DNA of 64,000 nt from Haemophilus haemolyticus (GCF_003352385.1 NZ_CP031243.1:1404501-1468500); one strand, 5' to 3'. Counted from the stretch's first letter, positions 29,632-39,848 are shown. Notes: a model not told the origin generated them from the sequence alone. A program made the numbers and translations.

Positions 29632-30720
29632 ATGCAAAACTCCACCTTATATCCAACCGTTTATGTACTTGGCAACGGGCAACTAGGCAGAATGTTACGT
29701 TACGCGGGCGCACCTTTAGATATTTATGTTGAACCCTTAGCCTTCAATGCGCCAGTTTTTGACTTACCTGAAAATGCAATCATCACGGCAGAAATTGAAC
29801 GCTGGGAAAAAACGCCTTTGACTGAATTACTCGGCAATCATAAAAACTTCGTCAATCAACATGTATTTGGATTATTGGCCGATCGTTTTACTCAAAAATC
29901 CTTGCTAGATGAACTCAATCTTTCTACCTCTCCTTGGTGTTTATTAAAAGATAAAACACAATGGAATGATATTTTCCAAACCGTTGGCGAGAAATTCGTC
30001 GTCAAACGTAGAACAGGCGGATATGATGGACGCGGTCAATGGATTATCAGCGATGAAAATAAAGCGGACATCACTGATGACTTATTCGGTGAAGTGATCG
30101 CAGAAAAATTTATTCCTTTCGATTATGAGGTTTCTATTGTAGGCGCGAGATTTAAAAATGGTGAAAAGCGTTTTTATCCCGTTACGCATAACCTGCAACA
30201 AAACGGTATTTTACGCTACAGTGTGGTTGATATTTCGTTTCCTCAACAATCTGTACAACAAAAACAAGCAGAAGCAATGCTCGGCAAAATTATGGATAAA
30301 CTAGGCTATGTGGGTGTCATGGCAATGGAATGTTTTGTTGTTGGCGATAAATTGCTGATTAACGAACTTGCGCCCCGTGTACATAACAGTGGGCATTGGA
30401 CACAACTAGGATGCTCGATTAGCCAATTTGAATTACATTTACGTGCGCTACTTGATTTGCCAACACCTGAATTACAAACTTTCGCCCCAAGTGTAATGGT
30501 GAATTTAATCGGCACAAACCATAACCCAAAATGGCTTAATACACCGTTTGCACAACTTCATTGGTACGGTAAAGAAGTGAGAGCTGGGCGTAAAGTTGGG
30601 CATATCAATCTTTCTCATCCTAATAAAGCGGTCATTGTTCAACAATTAGAAAAACTCCGCACTGAGTTACCAGAAGATTATCAATCGGGATTAAATTGGA
30701 CGATTGAAAAACTAAAATAA
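29632..30720 (+). CDS. purK: N5-carboxyaminoimidazole ribonucleotide synthase
   Basis: This 362-residue ATP-grasp enzyme makes N5-CAIR from AIR, ATP and bicarbonate. The N-terminal VLGNGQLGRMLRYAGAPL, the ATP-grasp VKRRTGGYDGRGQW and the metal-site LINELAPRVHNSGHWT are all present. It is paired with purE downstream of the PurR site. Length agrees with the family. Confidence 0.96.
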   Translation: MQNSTLYPTVYVLGNGQLGRMLRYAGAPLDIYVEPLAFNAPVFDLPENAIITAEIERWEKTPLTELLGNHKNFVNQHVFGLLADRFTQKSLLDELNLSTSPWCLLKDKTQWNDIFQTVGEKFVVKRRTGGYDGRGQWIISDENKADITDDLFGEVIAEKFIPFDYEVSIVGARFKNGEKRFYPVTHNLQQNGILRYSVVDISFPQQSVQQKQAEAMLGKIMDKLGYVGVMAMECFVVGDKLLINELAPRVHNSGHWTQLGCSISQFELHLRALLDLPTPELQTFAPSVMVNLIGTNHNPKWLNTPFAQLHWYGKEVRAGRKVGHINLSHPNKAVIVQQLEKLRTELPEDYQSGLNWTIEKLK

Positions 30721-30731
30721 TGTAAAAAATG

Positions 30732-30782
30732 ACCGCACTTTTTGATGAATATTTAAAAATATCAAAGTGCGGTTAATTTTTA
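30732..30782 (+). terminator. Uptake-signal dyad terminator of purK
   Basis: ACCGCACTTTTTGAT (30732-30746) and ATCAAAGTGCGGT (30761-30773) form a long stem, followed by TTAATTTTT. Confidence 0.8.
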
Positions 30783-30859
30783 TAAAAATCTTTCTTGATA
30801 AAACAAAACGGCTGAAGTATAAAACTATCCACCACACAACACATACATAAGGAAAAGCT

Positions 30860-32050
30860 ATGTTTGAACATATCAAAGCGGCACCAGCCGATCCAATCTT
30901 AGGCTTAGGCGAAGCATTCAAATCCGAAACTCGCGAAAATAAAATCAATTTGGGCATTGGCGTTTATAAAGATGCGCAAGGCACAACCCCAATTATGCGC
31001 GCGGTAAAAGAAGCAGAAAAACGCTTATTTGATAAGGAAAAAACAAAGAATTATCTGACTATCGATGGTATTGCGGATTATAACGAGCGTACAAAAGCAC
31101 TACTTTTCGGTAAAGATTCTGAAGTCATCCAATCTAATCGTGCAAGAACAGTACAAAGTTTAGGCGGAACAGGCGCATTACGCATTGCGGCAGAATTTAT
31201 TAAACGTCAAACCAAAGCACAAAATGTTTGGATCAGCACACCAACTTGGCCAAATCACAATGCAATCTTCAATGCGGTGGGCATGACGATTCGTGAATAT
31301 CGTTATTATGATGCTGAACGCAAAGCCCTTGATTGGGAACATTTACTCGAAGATTTAAGCCAAGCAAGCGAAGGTGATGTGGTGCTTTTACACGGTTGCT
31401 GCCACAACCCAACGGGTATTGACCCAACCCCTGAACAATGGCAAGAATTAGCCGCGCTTTCAGCAAAAAATGGCTGGTTGCCACTCTTTGACTTTGCTTA
31501 TCAAGGTTTAGCAAATGGCTTAGATGAAGATGCTTATGGCTTGCGTGCTTTTGCGACAAACCACAAAGAATTATTAGTGGCGAGTTCATTCTCGAAAAAC
31601 TTTGGTTTATATAATGAACGTATTGGCGCATTTACTCTTGTGGCTGAAAATGCAGAAATTGCTTCCACCGCATTAACACAGGTGAAATCAATTATTCGCA
31701 CACTCTACTCTAACCCTGCATCTCACGGTGGAGCGACCGTAGCAACAGTGTTAAATGATCCGCAACTTCGTCAAGAATGGGAAAATGAATTAACTGAAAT
31801 GCGTGAACGCATCAAAAAAATGCGTCATTTATTCGTTCAGTTATTAAAAGAATACGGTGCGGAACAAGATTTCAGCTTTATTATGGAACAAAATGGTATG
31901 TTCTCTTTCAGTGGCTTATCACCTGAACAAGTAGATCGTTTAAAAGAAGAATTTGCCATTTACGCTGTTCGTTCTGGTCGTATCAATGTGGCAGGTATCA
32001 CAGAAGATAATATTCATTATTTATGTGAAAGCATTGTGAAAGTGCTGTAA
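30860..32050 (+). CDS. aspC: Aromatic amino acid / aspartate aminotransferase
   Basis: This 396-residue PLP-dependent class I aminotransferase starts [21 protein letters not shown]. The PLP lysine is in [31 protein letters not shown] and [11 protein letters not shown] match AspC/TyrB. It interconverts aspartate and 2-oxoglutarate with oxaloacetate and glutamate, possibly with aromatic substrates too. AAGGAAAAG precedes the ATG. The H. influenzae orthologue follows purEK in the same order. AspC versus TyrB specificity cannot be told from sequence here. Confidence 0.93.
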   Translation: MFEHIKAAPADPILGLGEAFKSETRENKINLGIGVYKDAQGTTPIMRAVKEAEKRLFDKEKTKNYLTIDGIADYNERTKALLFGKDSEVIQSNRARTVQSLGGTGALRIAAEFIKRQTKAQNVWISTPTWPNHNAIFNAVGMTIREYRYYDAERKALDWEHLLEDLSQASEGDVVLLHGCCHNPTGIDPTPEQWQELAALSAKNGWLPLFDFAYQGLANGLDEDAYGLRAFATNHKELLVASSFSKNFGLYNERIGAFTLVAENAEIASTALTQVKSIIRTLYSNPASHGGATVATVLNDPQLRQEWENELTEMRERIKKMRHLFVQLLKEYGAEQDFSFIMEQNGMFSFSGLSPEQVDRLKEEFAIYAVRSGRINVAGITEDNIHYLCESIVKVL

Positions 32051-32063
32051 TTCATAAAAAGCA

Positions 32064-32091
32064 AAAGTGCGGTTAAGTTTAACCGCACTTT
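32064..32091. terminator. Uptake-signal dyad, bidirectional terminator (aspC/moaE)
   Basis: AAAGTGCGGTTAA (32064-32076) and TTAACCGCACTTT (32079-32091) form a 13-bp stem between the convergent ends of aspC and moaE. Confidence 0.8.
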
Positions 32092-32095
32092 GTCA

Positions 32096-32548
32096 TTACC
32101 ACTTCTCTAACGCTTCTTTATCGCTCTCTCTTGCTTCAATCCAACGTTCACCTTGATTGGTCTGTTCTTTTTTCCAGAACGGCGCTTTGGATTTTAAGAA
32201 GTCCATAATAAATTCGTTGGCATGGTAAGCATCACCTCGGTGAGCAGAACTGATACCGACTAAAACAATTTCATCACCAGTATGTAAAAGTCCAACACGA
32301 TGAATAACCGACACCCGCTGAATATCCCAACGGGCTTTTGCTTGTTCTACAATTTCACGTAAGGCTTTTTCTGTCATTGCGGGATAATGTTCTAAATATA
32401 AACTGGATACCTCATCGCCTAAATTAAGATCGCGTACTTTACCCACGAAAATAACCGTTGCGCCAACCGAATGTTGCTCAGATAGCCATTGATAAACGGC
32501 ATTTTGATCAAAAGGTTGTTCTTGTACTGAAATTTGAATATCCGTCAT
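32096..32548 (-). CDS. moaE: Molybdopterin synthase catalytic subunit
   Basis: This 150-residue large subunit of molybdopterin synthase adds dithiolene sulfur to precursor Z using thiocarboxylated MoaD. VIFVGKVRD, EHYPAMTEKAL, VIHRVGLLHTGDEIVLVGISSAHR and the Lys-containing FLKSKAPFWKKE are characteristic. The ATG directly follows the moaD stop (no gap), so the subunits are co-translated. Last gene of the moaACDE operon. Confidence 0.96.
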   Translation of the reverse strand: MTDIQISVQEQPFDQNAVYQWLSEQHSVGATVIFVGKVRDLNLGDEVSSLYLEHYPAMTEKALREIVEQAKARWDIQRVSVIHRVGLLHTGDEIVLVGISSAHRGDAYHANEFIMDFLKSKAPFWKKEQTNQGERWIEARESDKEALEKW

Positions 32549-32794
32549 TTAGCCCCCAGTTACAGGTGGGAAAAATGCAATTTCATCCCCATTTTTGACC
32601 GCACTTTCTAATGGCATCAAAGTTTGATTAATCGCTACTAAAAGCTTCCCTTTTTCAAGTGCCAATGACCACTTATCGCCTTTTTGAGCAAGATGTTCAC
32701 GCACAGCTTCCGCTGTCGCAAAGTCGCCTTCAAGCTGAATAGAATCTTCCCCAATTAATTCTCGAGTTTGAGCAAAAAATAAAACATTTAACAT
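32549..32794 (-). CDS. moaD: Molybdopterin synthase sulfur carrier subunit
   Basis: This 81-residue ubiquitin-like protein ends in PPVTGG; the terminal Gly-Gly carries the thiocarboxylate used by MoaE. The start is taken at ATG 32794 (MLNVLFFAQTREL), one base after the moaC stop and behind GAGGAAA, rather than an earlier in-frame ATG at 32833 that would overlap moaC. Complete. Confidence 0.95.
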   Translation of the reverse strand: MLNVLFFAQTRELIGEDSIQLEGDFATAEAVREHLAQKGDKWSLALEKGKLLVAINQTLMPLESAVKNGDEIAFFPPVTGG

Positions 32795-32795
32795 C

Positions 32796-33278
32796 TTATT
32801 TTTCCTCTGCAATAAAATGACCGGATTTTCCACCGCTTTTTTCTAACAGGCGAACGTGCTCAATTACCATATCTTTTTGTACGGCTTTACACATATCGTA
32901 AATGGTTAAGGCAGCCACACTTGCAGCGGTTAATGCTTCCATTTCTACGCCGGTTTTACTAGTTAATTTACAAAGAGATTGAATACGAACTTGATTGGTT
33001 TCAAGTAATGGTTCTAAATTTACTTCTACTTTAGAAAGTAATAAGGGATGGCAAAGCGGGATAAGTTCCCAAGTACGTTTTGCCGCTTGAATGCCTGCAA
33101 TACGAGCAGTAGCAAATACATCGCCTTTGTGATGTTTGCCTTCCACGATCATAGCAAGGGTTTCTTTTGACATAGTAACGATGGCTTCAGCACGAGCTTC
33201 ACGAATAGTCTCTGCTTTTGCAGAAACATCCACCATATTGGCTTCGCCTTGAGAATTGATATGCGTAAATGTAGTCAT
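32796..33278 (-). CDS. moaC: Cyclic pyranopterin monophosphate synthase
   Basis: This 160-residue MoaC converts the MoaA product into cyclic pyranopterin monophosphate. [24 protein letters not shown] and [14 protein letters not shown] are family hallmarks (substrate-binding His and Glu, the catalytic Lys). It lies 87 bp after moaA; that gap holds one uptake-signal core. The stop is one base from the moaD start. Confidence 0.96.
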   Translation of the reverse strand: MTTFTHINSQGEANMVDVSAKAETIREARAEAIVTMSKETLAMIVEGKHHKGDVFATARIAGIQAAKRTWELIPLCHPLLLSKVEVNLEPLLETNQVRIQSLCKLTSKTGVEMEALTAASVAALTIYDMCKAVQKDMVIEHVRLLEKSGGKSGHFIAEEK

Positions 33279-33365
33279 AATAAAATAAAGTGCGGTTAAA
33301 ATATTGAATGTTTTACATGTGTGATGAAAGCAAAATAAGTGAATAGTAAATTCACCTATTTTCTT

Positions 33366-34379
33366 CTAGCCACCGATAGAAGCTAAATGATTTCTTACGC
33401 CACTATCACCGATATGCAAATAATGATGTTCACGTTTGCCTTGCAGTGCGGCAAAAATACGTGCTTGCAAAATATCTTGCTGTTCATGGGATTGCAATAA
33501 ATCACGTAATTCAATGCCTTCTTCGCCGAATAAACAGAGATGAAGTTTGCCCTTCGCTGATACTCTGAGACGATTACAGCTTGAGCAGAAATTCTTCTCA
33601 TAAGGCATAATTAAGCCAATTTCGCCAGCATAATCAGGATGCGTGAATACTTTTGCAGGACCATCAGTATGGGATTTGTGTTGTAATTGCCAACCGTTTT
33701 GCATCAATTTATCGGCTAAGACTTGTCCAGAAAGATGGTGTTTATCAAAGAAACTATCCATTTCACCTGTTTGCATCAGTTCGATAAAGCGCATTTGAAT
33801 TGGGCGATCTTTAACCCAAACAAGGAATTGTTCAAACTCTTTGTCATTCAAATTTTTCATCAAAACTGAATTAACTTTGACTTTGTTGTAGCCCACTTCA
33901 AACGCACGATCGATACCACGCATCACGTCATCAAATTTATTGATACCCGTAATTTGGTGGAACATTTTTGGATCTAAGCTATCAACACTGACGTTAATAG
34001 ACGTAATCCCTGCTTTCTTCCAATCAGCCACATCTTTTGTCATGCGATAGCCATTTGTTGTGACGGCTAATTGACCAATGCCATCAATATTAGCAATGCT
34101 TTCAGCAATAGAAATAAAATCTTTGCGTAAAGTCGGTTCGCCACCCGTTAAACGGATTTTCTCTGTGCCCATTTCAGCAAATGCTTGAGCGAGATGGGTA
34201 ATTTCTTTTAAGGTTAAGAAACTTGGTTTGTTAGCTTCGGGTTGATAACCATCAGGTAAACAATAGGTACAACGAAAATTACACTGATCGGTAATCGACA
34301 GTCGTAGATAGTAATATTGGCGTTGGAAAGGATCGACTAAGCGAGACTCTCCTACGTTCTTGATAGGAATGGATTGCAT
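33366..34379 (-). CDS. moaA: GTP 3',8-cyclase, radical SAM
   Basis: This 337-residue radical-SAM enzyme starts molybdenum cofactor synthesis from [11 protein letters not shown] near residue 33 holds the N-terminal [4Fe-4S] cluster, [11 protein letters not shown] binds [11 protein letters not shown] plus HLCLFG provides the C-terminal cluster, and the protein ends ASIGG, the activating GG tail. It is first in moaACDE and preceded by a likely Moco riboswitch. Supply of Moco fits anaerobic respiration. Confidence 0.97.
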   Translation of the reverse strand: MQSIPIKNVGESRLVDPFQRQYYYLRLSITDQCNFRCTYCLPDGYQPEANKPSFLTLKEITHLAQAFAEMGTEKIRLTGGEPTLRKDFISIAESIANIDGIGQLAVTTNGYRMTKDVADWKKAGITSINVSVDSLDPKMFHQITGINKFDDVMRGIDRAFEVGYNKVKVNSVLMKNLNDKEFEQFLVWVKDRPIQMRFIELMQTGEMDSFFDKHHLSGQVLADKLMQNGWQLQHKSHTDGPAKVFTHPDYAGEIGLIMPYEKNFCSSCNRLRVSAKGKLHLCLFGEEGIELRDLLQSHEQQDILQARIFAALQGKREHHYLHIGDSGVRNHLASIGG

Positions 34380-34384
34380 TTTAC

Positions 34385-34505
34385 ACCTTTCTAAATACGG
34401 AGAGGATAAACCGTTTCCAGCGTATCCCTGAATAACACACGGCGTTATTGGCTTGTCGCCGTATTTCGATGAAACTTAGGCTAAACAAGCTCGGAGTTAT
34501 GCGTT
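34385..34505 (-). ncRNA. Moco RNA motif (putative riboswitch) in the moaA leader
   Basis: The 125 bases before moaA, read on the minus strand, contain dense complementary blocks: ACTCCGAGCTTGT with ACAAGC, AATAACGCC with GGCGTTATT, and a GGAAACGGTTTATCC segment near the gene. The GC content is well above the AT-rich DNA next to it. The Moco RNA motif is known upstream of moaA in gammaproteobacteria and turns expression down when cofactor is abundant. Exact limits are approximate. Confidence 0.7.
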
Positions 34506-34710
34506 AAATTTGATTTAACGTCATTCTAAAAGATTTCACTTCATAAACACAATCAATAATATTGATGAAAATCAGTATTTTCCTAAATTATTAAAAATCA
34601 ATTATATAAAAAAATACATAATGAATTTAAAGCTGGCTCATTAGTGATAATTAATCCTATTTATGTAAATAACCATAAATTTTTAGCTGATTATTATGAG
34701 GTATTTTTTA

Positions 34711-34724
34711 TTGATTTAAATCAT
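34711..34724 (+). promoter_or_regulatory. FNR site upstream of ytfE
   Basis: TTGATTTAAATCAT matches the FNR palindrome TTGAT-N4-ATCAA at nine of ten half-site bases. It lies about 100 bp before the ytfE ATG. A start of transcription about 42-50 bp downstream would make this an activating class II position. The region 34506-34824 is otherwise plain AT-rich DNA. Confidence 0.7.
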
Positions 34725-34824
34725 AATTTAATCAATAAATAAATCTCTCTACTTTTCATAATCAGAAAAATATCCTACTATTTTTATCGGATTTATTTTT
34801 ACTTAATCAATATAGGAGTGATTT

Positions 34825-35496
34825 ATGTCTTTTGCCCAACAAAAACTTAGCGAGCTCGCTGTTTCAATTCCAGGTGCAACTAAAATTTTTCGTGAATATG
34901 ATTTAGATTTTTGCTGCGGCGGTTCTGTATTATTAGAAGTCGCAGCACAACAAAAGAATCTTAACCTTACTGAAATTGAAAAACGTTTAACTGATTTACA
35001 ACAAAGTAAAGCAGAAAATAATGATAAAGATTGGACTTCGGCATCTTATGCAGAAATGATCGATCACATTATTACTCGTTTTCATAATCGCCACCGTGAA
35101 CAACTCCCTGAATTAATTACATTGGCGGAGAAAGTAGAAAATGTACATGGTGATCATGATGACTGCCCTGTCGGCATAGCCGCACAGTTAGAAAAAATTT
35201 ATGCTGAACTTAGTCAGCATTTAATGAAAGAAGAACAAATTTTGTTCCCAATGATCAAAATGGGAAATTATGCTATGGCCTCAATGCCAATTCGTGTAAT
35301 GGAAATGGAACACGATGAAGCAGGGCAAGATGTGGAAGTGATCAAATCACTTACTAATAACTGCACGCCACCAGCAGATGCTTGTTTCAGTTGGAAAGCC
35401 TTATATAGCGGTATTAATGAATTTATTGATGATTTAATGCACCATATTCATTTGGAAAATAATATTTTATTTCCACGTGTATTAAACGAAAAATAA
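34825..35496 (+). CDS. ytfE: Iron-sulfur cluster repair di-iron protein (YtfE/DnrN)
   Basis: This 223-residue RIC-family protein repairs Fe-S clusters damaged by nitric oxide or peroxide. The N-terminal DUF542 region has the DFCCGGS cysteine pair. The hemerythrin-like part has di-iron His and Glu ligands in DHIITRFHNRHREQLP, VHGDHDDCP, LSQHLMKEEQILFP, MEMEHDEAG and MHHIHLENNILFPR. A strong AGGAGTG ribosome site precedes the ATG. The FNR box upstream suggests induction without oxygen. Full length (E. coli 220). Confidence 0.95.
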   Translation: MSFAQQKLSELAVSIPGATKIFREYDLDFCCGGSVLLEVAAQQKNLNLTEIEKRLTDLQQSKAENNDKDWTSASYAEMIDHIITRFHNRHREQLPELITLAEKVENVHGDHDDCPVGIAAQLEKIYAELSQHLMKEEQILFPMIKMGNYAMASMPIRVMEMEHDEAGQDVEVIKSLTNNCTPPADACFSWKALYSGINEFIDDLMHHIHLENNILFPRVLNEK

Positions 35497-35516
35497 TTCA
35501 TATTCATCAAAAAATA

Positions 35517-35558
35517 ACCGCACTTTAATCTATTCCGAAAAACAAACTAAAGTGCGGT
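35517..35558. terminator. Uptake-signal dyad terminator of ytfE / rnpB
   Basis: ACCGCACTTTA (35517-35527) and TAAAGTGCGGT (35548-35558) form a stem between the convergent ytfE and rnpB ends. Confidence 0.75.
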
Positions 35559-35576
35559 CATTTCTATAAAAATTTT

Positions 35577-35947
<371 letters not shown>

Positions 35948-35954
35948 GGCGCGT

Positions 35955-35983
35955 AGTATAGGGGCAATCGCTAGTGCGGTCAA
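35955..35983 (-). promoter_or_regulatory. rnpB promoter
   Basis: On the minus strand TTGACC (35983-35978), a 17-bp spacer and TATACT (35960-35955) form a strong sigma-70 promoter; initiation eight bases later gives the RNA start near 35947. The -35 box lies within a one-mismatch uptake signal (TAGTGCGGTCAA on the plus strand). Confidence 0.85.
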
Positions 35984-36108
35984 TAAAATCCCCAATTTTT
36001 GAATATTGCTCATCAATCTTATAAACAATAATGCCTAATTTTTCATTCGTATTTTTTTATGATTCCGCTAAAATAGCGCCAATTTCAACCGCTCTTTTAG
36101 GAAGAAGA

Positions 36109-37044
36109 ATGAACTATCTAAAAATTGCACAGGATTCCCTTTCAGTAGAAAGTAACGCACTTTTGCAACTCAGCCAACGTTTAGGAGAGGATTTTAATCA
36201 AGTCGTGGATTTAATCCTTGCTTGCAAAGGTCGATTAGTCATCGGCGGAATAGGGAAATCCGGTTTAATTGGGAAAAAAATGGTGGCTACCTTTGCCTCT
36301 ACTGGTACACCAAGTTTCTTTTTACATCCGACAGAAGCCTTTCACGGCGATTTAGGTATGTTAAAACCAATTGATATTGTGATGTTAATTTCCTATAGCG
36401 GCGAAACCGATGACGTCAATAAACTCATTCCAAGTTTAAAAAATTTTGGTAATAAAATTATTGCCGTGACGAGCAATAAAAATTCCACACTCGCACGTCA
36501 CGCAGATTATGTTTTAGATATTACTGTTGAGCGTGAAGTCTGTCCAAATAATCTCGCGCCAACAACCTCCGCACTTGTTACACTTGCGCTTGGCGATGCA
36601 CTCGCCGTATCACTTATTACGGCTCGCAATTTCCAACCTGCGGATTTTGCCAAATTCCATCCAGGTGGCAGTCTGGGTCGTCGTTTATTATGTAAAGTGA
36701 AAGATCAAATGCAAACTCGCCTACCAACAATTTTACCCACCACCAATTTTACTGACTGCCTCACTGTCATGAATGAAGGGCGAATGGGCGTTGCCTTGGT
36801 AATGGAAAACGAGCAACTTAAAGGCATTATCACGGATGGCGATATTCGCCGCGCGCTTACCGCCAATGGTGCAGAAACGTTGAATAAAACAGCTAAAGAC
36901 TTTATGACAAGTTCACCAAAAACTATTCATCAAGACGAATTTTTATCAAAAGCAGAAGACTTTATGAAAGCGAAAAAAATTCACTCGCTAGTGGTTGTTA
37001 ATGATGAAAATCACGTGGTAGGTTTAGTGGAATTTTCAAGCTAA
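36109..37044 (+). CDS. kdsD: D-arabinose 5-phosphate isomerase
   Basis: This 311-residue enzyme makes arabinose 5-phosphate from ribulose 5-phosphate for Kdo, the inner sugar of lipooligosaccharide. The SIS domain shows VIGGIGKSGLIGKKMVATFAS, HPTEAFHGDLGM and SYSGETDD; two CBS domains follow (about 195-310). The start at 36109 has AGGAAGAAG in front and fits the family; an upstream in-frame ATG at 36031 would add 26 unrelated residues. It is followed by kdsC nine bases later. Confidence 0.95.
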   Translation: MNYLKIAQDSLSVESNALLQLSQRLGEDFNQVVDLILACKGRLVIGGIGKSGLIGKKMVATFASTGTPSFFLHPTEAFHGDLGMLKPIDIVMLISYSGETDDVNKLIPSLKNFGNKIIAVTSNKNSTLARHADYVLDITVEREVCPNNLAPTTSALVTLALGDALAVSLITARNFQPADFAKFHPGGSLGRRLLCKVKDQMQTRLPTILPTTNFTDCLTVMNEGRMGVALVMENEQLKGIITDGDIRRALTANGAETLNKTAKDFMTSSPKTIHQDEFLSKAEDFMKAKKIHSLVVVNDENHVVGLVEFSS

Positions 37045-37053
37045 GGAATTTCA

Positions 37054-37596
37054 ATGCAACAAAAATTAGAAAACATTAAATTTGTCATTACTGATGTAGA
37101 CGGCGTACTCACCGATGGACAACTTCATTATGATGCCAATGGTGAAGCCATCAAAAGCTTTCATGTACGAGATGGTTTAGGCATAAAAATGCTGATGGAT
37201 GTAGGTATTCAAGTGGCTGTGCTTTCTGGTCGCGACTCCCCTATTTTACGTCGTCGCATTGCCGATCTTGGTATTAAATTATTCTTTCTTGGCAAACTTG
37301 AAAAAGAAACCGCTTGTTTTGATCTTATGAAACAAGCAGGCGTCACTGCCGAGCAGACCGCTTATATTGGCGATGATAGTGTAGATCTCCCCGCCTTTGC
37401 AGCGTGTGGAACTTCTTTTGCTGTGGCTGATGCCCCTATTTATGTGAAAAATGCTGTTGATCATGTACTTTCTACCAATGGCGGCAAAGGTGCCTTCCGA
37501 GAAATGTCCGACATGATTTTACTGGCACAGGGAAAATCTTCTGTGTTTGATAGTGCTCAAGGTTTCCTAAAATCAGTGAAAAACATGGGACAGTAA
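37054..37596 (+). CDS. kdsC: 3-deoxy-manno-octulosonate-8-phosphate phosphatase
   Basis: This 180-residue HAD-family phosphatase removes phosphate from Kdo-8-P. The nucleophile motif VITDVDGVLTDG, the VLSGRDS motif 2, the Lys-containing LGKLEKE and YIGDDSVDLPAF are present. It is coupled to kdsD, so two consecutive Kdo steps are encoded together. Complete. Confidence 0.96.
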   Translation: MQQKLENIKFVITDVDGVLTDGQLHYDANGEAIKSFHVRDGLGIKMLMDVGIQVAVLSGRDSPILRRRIADLGIKLFFLGKLEKETACFDLMKQAGVTAEQTAYIGDDSVDLPAFAACGTSFAVADAPIYVKNAVDHVLSTNGGKGAFREMSDMILLAQGKSSVFDSAQGFLKSVKNMGQ

Positions 37597-37632
37597 TAAC
37601 TCATTCGTCAATGTTATTGCTCAATAAAAAAT

Positions 37633-37690
37633 AAAGTGCGGTTAATTTTCAAGGAGGTTTAAAATCTCTCAAAAATCAACCGCACTTTTA
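37633..37690. terminator. Uptake-signal dyad terminator (kdsC / yccS-like gene)
   Basis: AAAGTGCGGTT (37633-37643) and AACCGCACTTT (37679-37689) are inverted across a loop of about 35 bases between convergent genes. Confidence 0.7.
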
Positions 37691-37712
37691 TATTTATAAA
37701 GCCCCATACTCT

Positions 37713-39848
37713 TTAACAAGACTCTTTCCTAAAATACTCATAGAACTGCGGTAAGAGTTGGGTAATCAAATTCAATTGCTGATACGGTAAACTAAAGACG
37801 GCTCGTTCTTCCGCGGTCATCTCTTGTTTTTCTAATTCTTTTAAATGTGTTTCAATACGTTCTTGCTGTTGGTTAAAAATAGCTTCGGGTATTTCTTCAA
37901 TGTGTTCTAAGGTATAGATAATTTTCTTTGCCACAGGATAAAAACCAGATAAAAACTGTGCGGTCTGTTGCAAATTTTTCATTCTGTCGCGATAAGCGCC
38001 AAGGGCCGAAATATAGCTTAATAGAGAATAATTAAGCTTGAGCAAATCAAAACCTTTCTGTAAATATGCCTTGTATTTCACTGGCTCATTATTCATATTA
38101 GAAAGTGTTGTACTCAGTGCGGCTGCATATTGATGCGCATTACGACGTGCTATGCGATATTTAAGATCGTCACTTTTACCAAATTGCAATTGACTAATAA
38201 TATGCAATAAATACACCGCGTCACTACGCAATGCTTGATGACTCACTTTATCAAGCTGCAAATATTTCCAATCTGGCCATAAGTAAGATACGGCAAACCA
38301 TGAAATCGCGGCACCAAGTAAAGTATCGAGTAAACGAGGCATTAACGCAGCTGCCGTATCAAATCCCATCACATCAAAACTCAGTAATACTTGTAGTGTG
38401 ATGAAAAAGGTCGAGAAACTATAATTATTACTACGGAAGAAAAAGAACAACGTACTTGTAAGTACCACAAGACCTAGTTTTAATTCTAAGGTTGGATTTA
38501 AATAAGGTAATAGAGACCCCACCACTACGCCTAATATCGTGCCAATAATACGCTGACGTAAACGTACTTTAGTTGCAGAATAATTTGGCTGGCACACAAA
38601 TACAGTGGTCAATAAAATCCAATAACCAAGATTAAATTGGAAAAACTCGACAATTGCACAGCATAAAAATACCACAATAGATAAGCGGACTGCATGACGG
38701 AACAACGGTGACTCAAAAGTAAAATGGCTAAAAATCACCGCACTTATATTTTTTAACCCTGTGATTTGTTCCGTATGAATTTGAGCTAATTGTTCTGTAT
38801 CCGTCGTTTCTTGTGCTAACTGGCGAAGTTGCCAGTTGATGCTTTGTAAATTATCTAACAAAGTTTGGATATCAATCAGTTCATCTTGATCATTAAGATG
38901 TTGTCCTTTATATAGTTCAAAGGAATGCAATGTACCTAAAAGTGCACGTTCGACACGTTCATTAAAATGATAGGGTTTATTTTCACGCAAACTCGCCGTA
39001 ATTTCTTTACACGATTGTGCTTGTAGCTCTAACAAACGTTGAATACGGAAAATCAAATCTGTATTTTTTAGTTTTTCTGTTATTTGTTGATAATCAAAAT
39101 GCGTAGAATTGGCGCGCTCATGAATGTCTTGCGCGGCAAAATAGTAACGTAACATTCTCTGAGTGCGAGGATGGCGATGTTGTCCTCTAATACGATAAAA
39201 AAGTGCGGTGCGCACAATATTAAATGCCGCGACAACATTCGTATTTTTCATTGCAAAATTGAGGTGTTTTTTTTCAATCTCAGCCACTTCGTCAGGATCA
39301 AAAAAACAGGATTTAGTATCTAAATATTCACCCAACGCACAAAACGCTTTAGCGACACTTTCTTGCACGGGGCGATTTGGGAAAAACAGGTAAACAATCA
39401 GAGTGACCACACTATACAGCAAGGTACCGCATAAAATCATTACGGGATTAATAAACCATACATTTCCTTCAGGCACATAAGTCAGCGTAGTATAAAGGGC
39501 AACCACTAATGAACCAAACGCAATCGTGCTATAACGCTGCCCCACAGCGCCAATCATGGTGAAAATAAACGTCAGCACCGTCATTAACACAATATATTGG
39601 ATAGGCTTACCGATATGTAACTGCACAATAAAGGATGAAATAGAAAAGGCAATTAGCGTGAAAAATACATTTTTCAATCGTCCAGTTAAACGGTTATCCA
39701 AATCCACCAAACCACCTGCAATAATCCCTAGAATCAAAGGCATTGATTGCGAAGAAATATCAAAAGCCCATATTCCTACTGCCGCAATATTTACAGCAAT
39801 AAAAACAGGAATTGCAGCGATTACTTTGGCATTTAACCGAATATTCAT
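37713..39848 (-). CDS. yccS: YccS-family inner-membrane transporter (FUSC)
   Basis: This 711-residue protein has two sets of about five to six membrane helices (roughly residues 5-150 and 385-515), each followed by a large cytoplasmic helical region, as in the YccS/YhfK FUSC family related to aromatic acid efflux proteins. Segments such as GIIAGGLVDLDNRLTGR and YSATKVRLRQRIIGTILGVVVGSL are family-typical. The substrate is unknown. It lies 67 bp after the DUF2057 gene on the same strand. E. coli YccS is similar in length (about 717). Confidence 0.88.
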   Translation of the reverse strand: MNIRLNAKVIAAIPVFIAVNIAAVGIWAFDISSQSMPLILGIIAGGLVDLDNRLTGRLKNVFFTLIAFSISSFIVQLHIGKPIQYIVLMTVLTFIFTMIGAVGQRYSTIAFGSLVVALYTTLTYVPEGNVWFINPVMILCGTLLYSVVTLIVYLFFPNRPVQESVAKAFCALGEYLDTKSCFFDPDEVAEIEKKHLNFAMKNTNVVAAFNIVRTALFYRIRGQHRHPRTQRMLRYYFAAQDIHERANSTHFDYQQITEKLKNTDLIFRIQRLLELQAQSCKEITASLRENKPYHFNERVERALLGTLHSFELYKGQHLNDQDELIDIQTLLDNLQSINWQLRQLAQETTDTEQLAQIHTEQITGLKNISAVIFSHFTFESPLFRHAVRLSIVVFLCCAIVEFFQFNLGYWILLTTVFVCQPNYSATKVRLRQRIIGTILGVVVGSLLPYLNPTLELKLGLVVLTSTLFFFFRSNNYSFSTFFITLQVLLSFDVMGFDTAAALMPRLLDTLLGAAISWFAVSYLWPDWKYLQLDKVSHQALRSDAVYLLHIISQLQFGKSDDLKYRIARRNAHQYAAALSTTLSNMNNEPVKYKAYLQKGFDLLKLNYSLLSYISALGAYRDRMKNLQQTAQFLSGFYPVAKKIIYTLEHIEEIPEAIFNQQQERIETHLKELEKQEMTAEERAVFSLPYQQLNLITQLLPQFYEYFRKESC

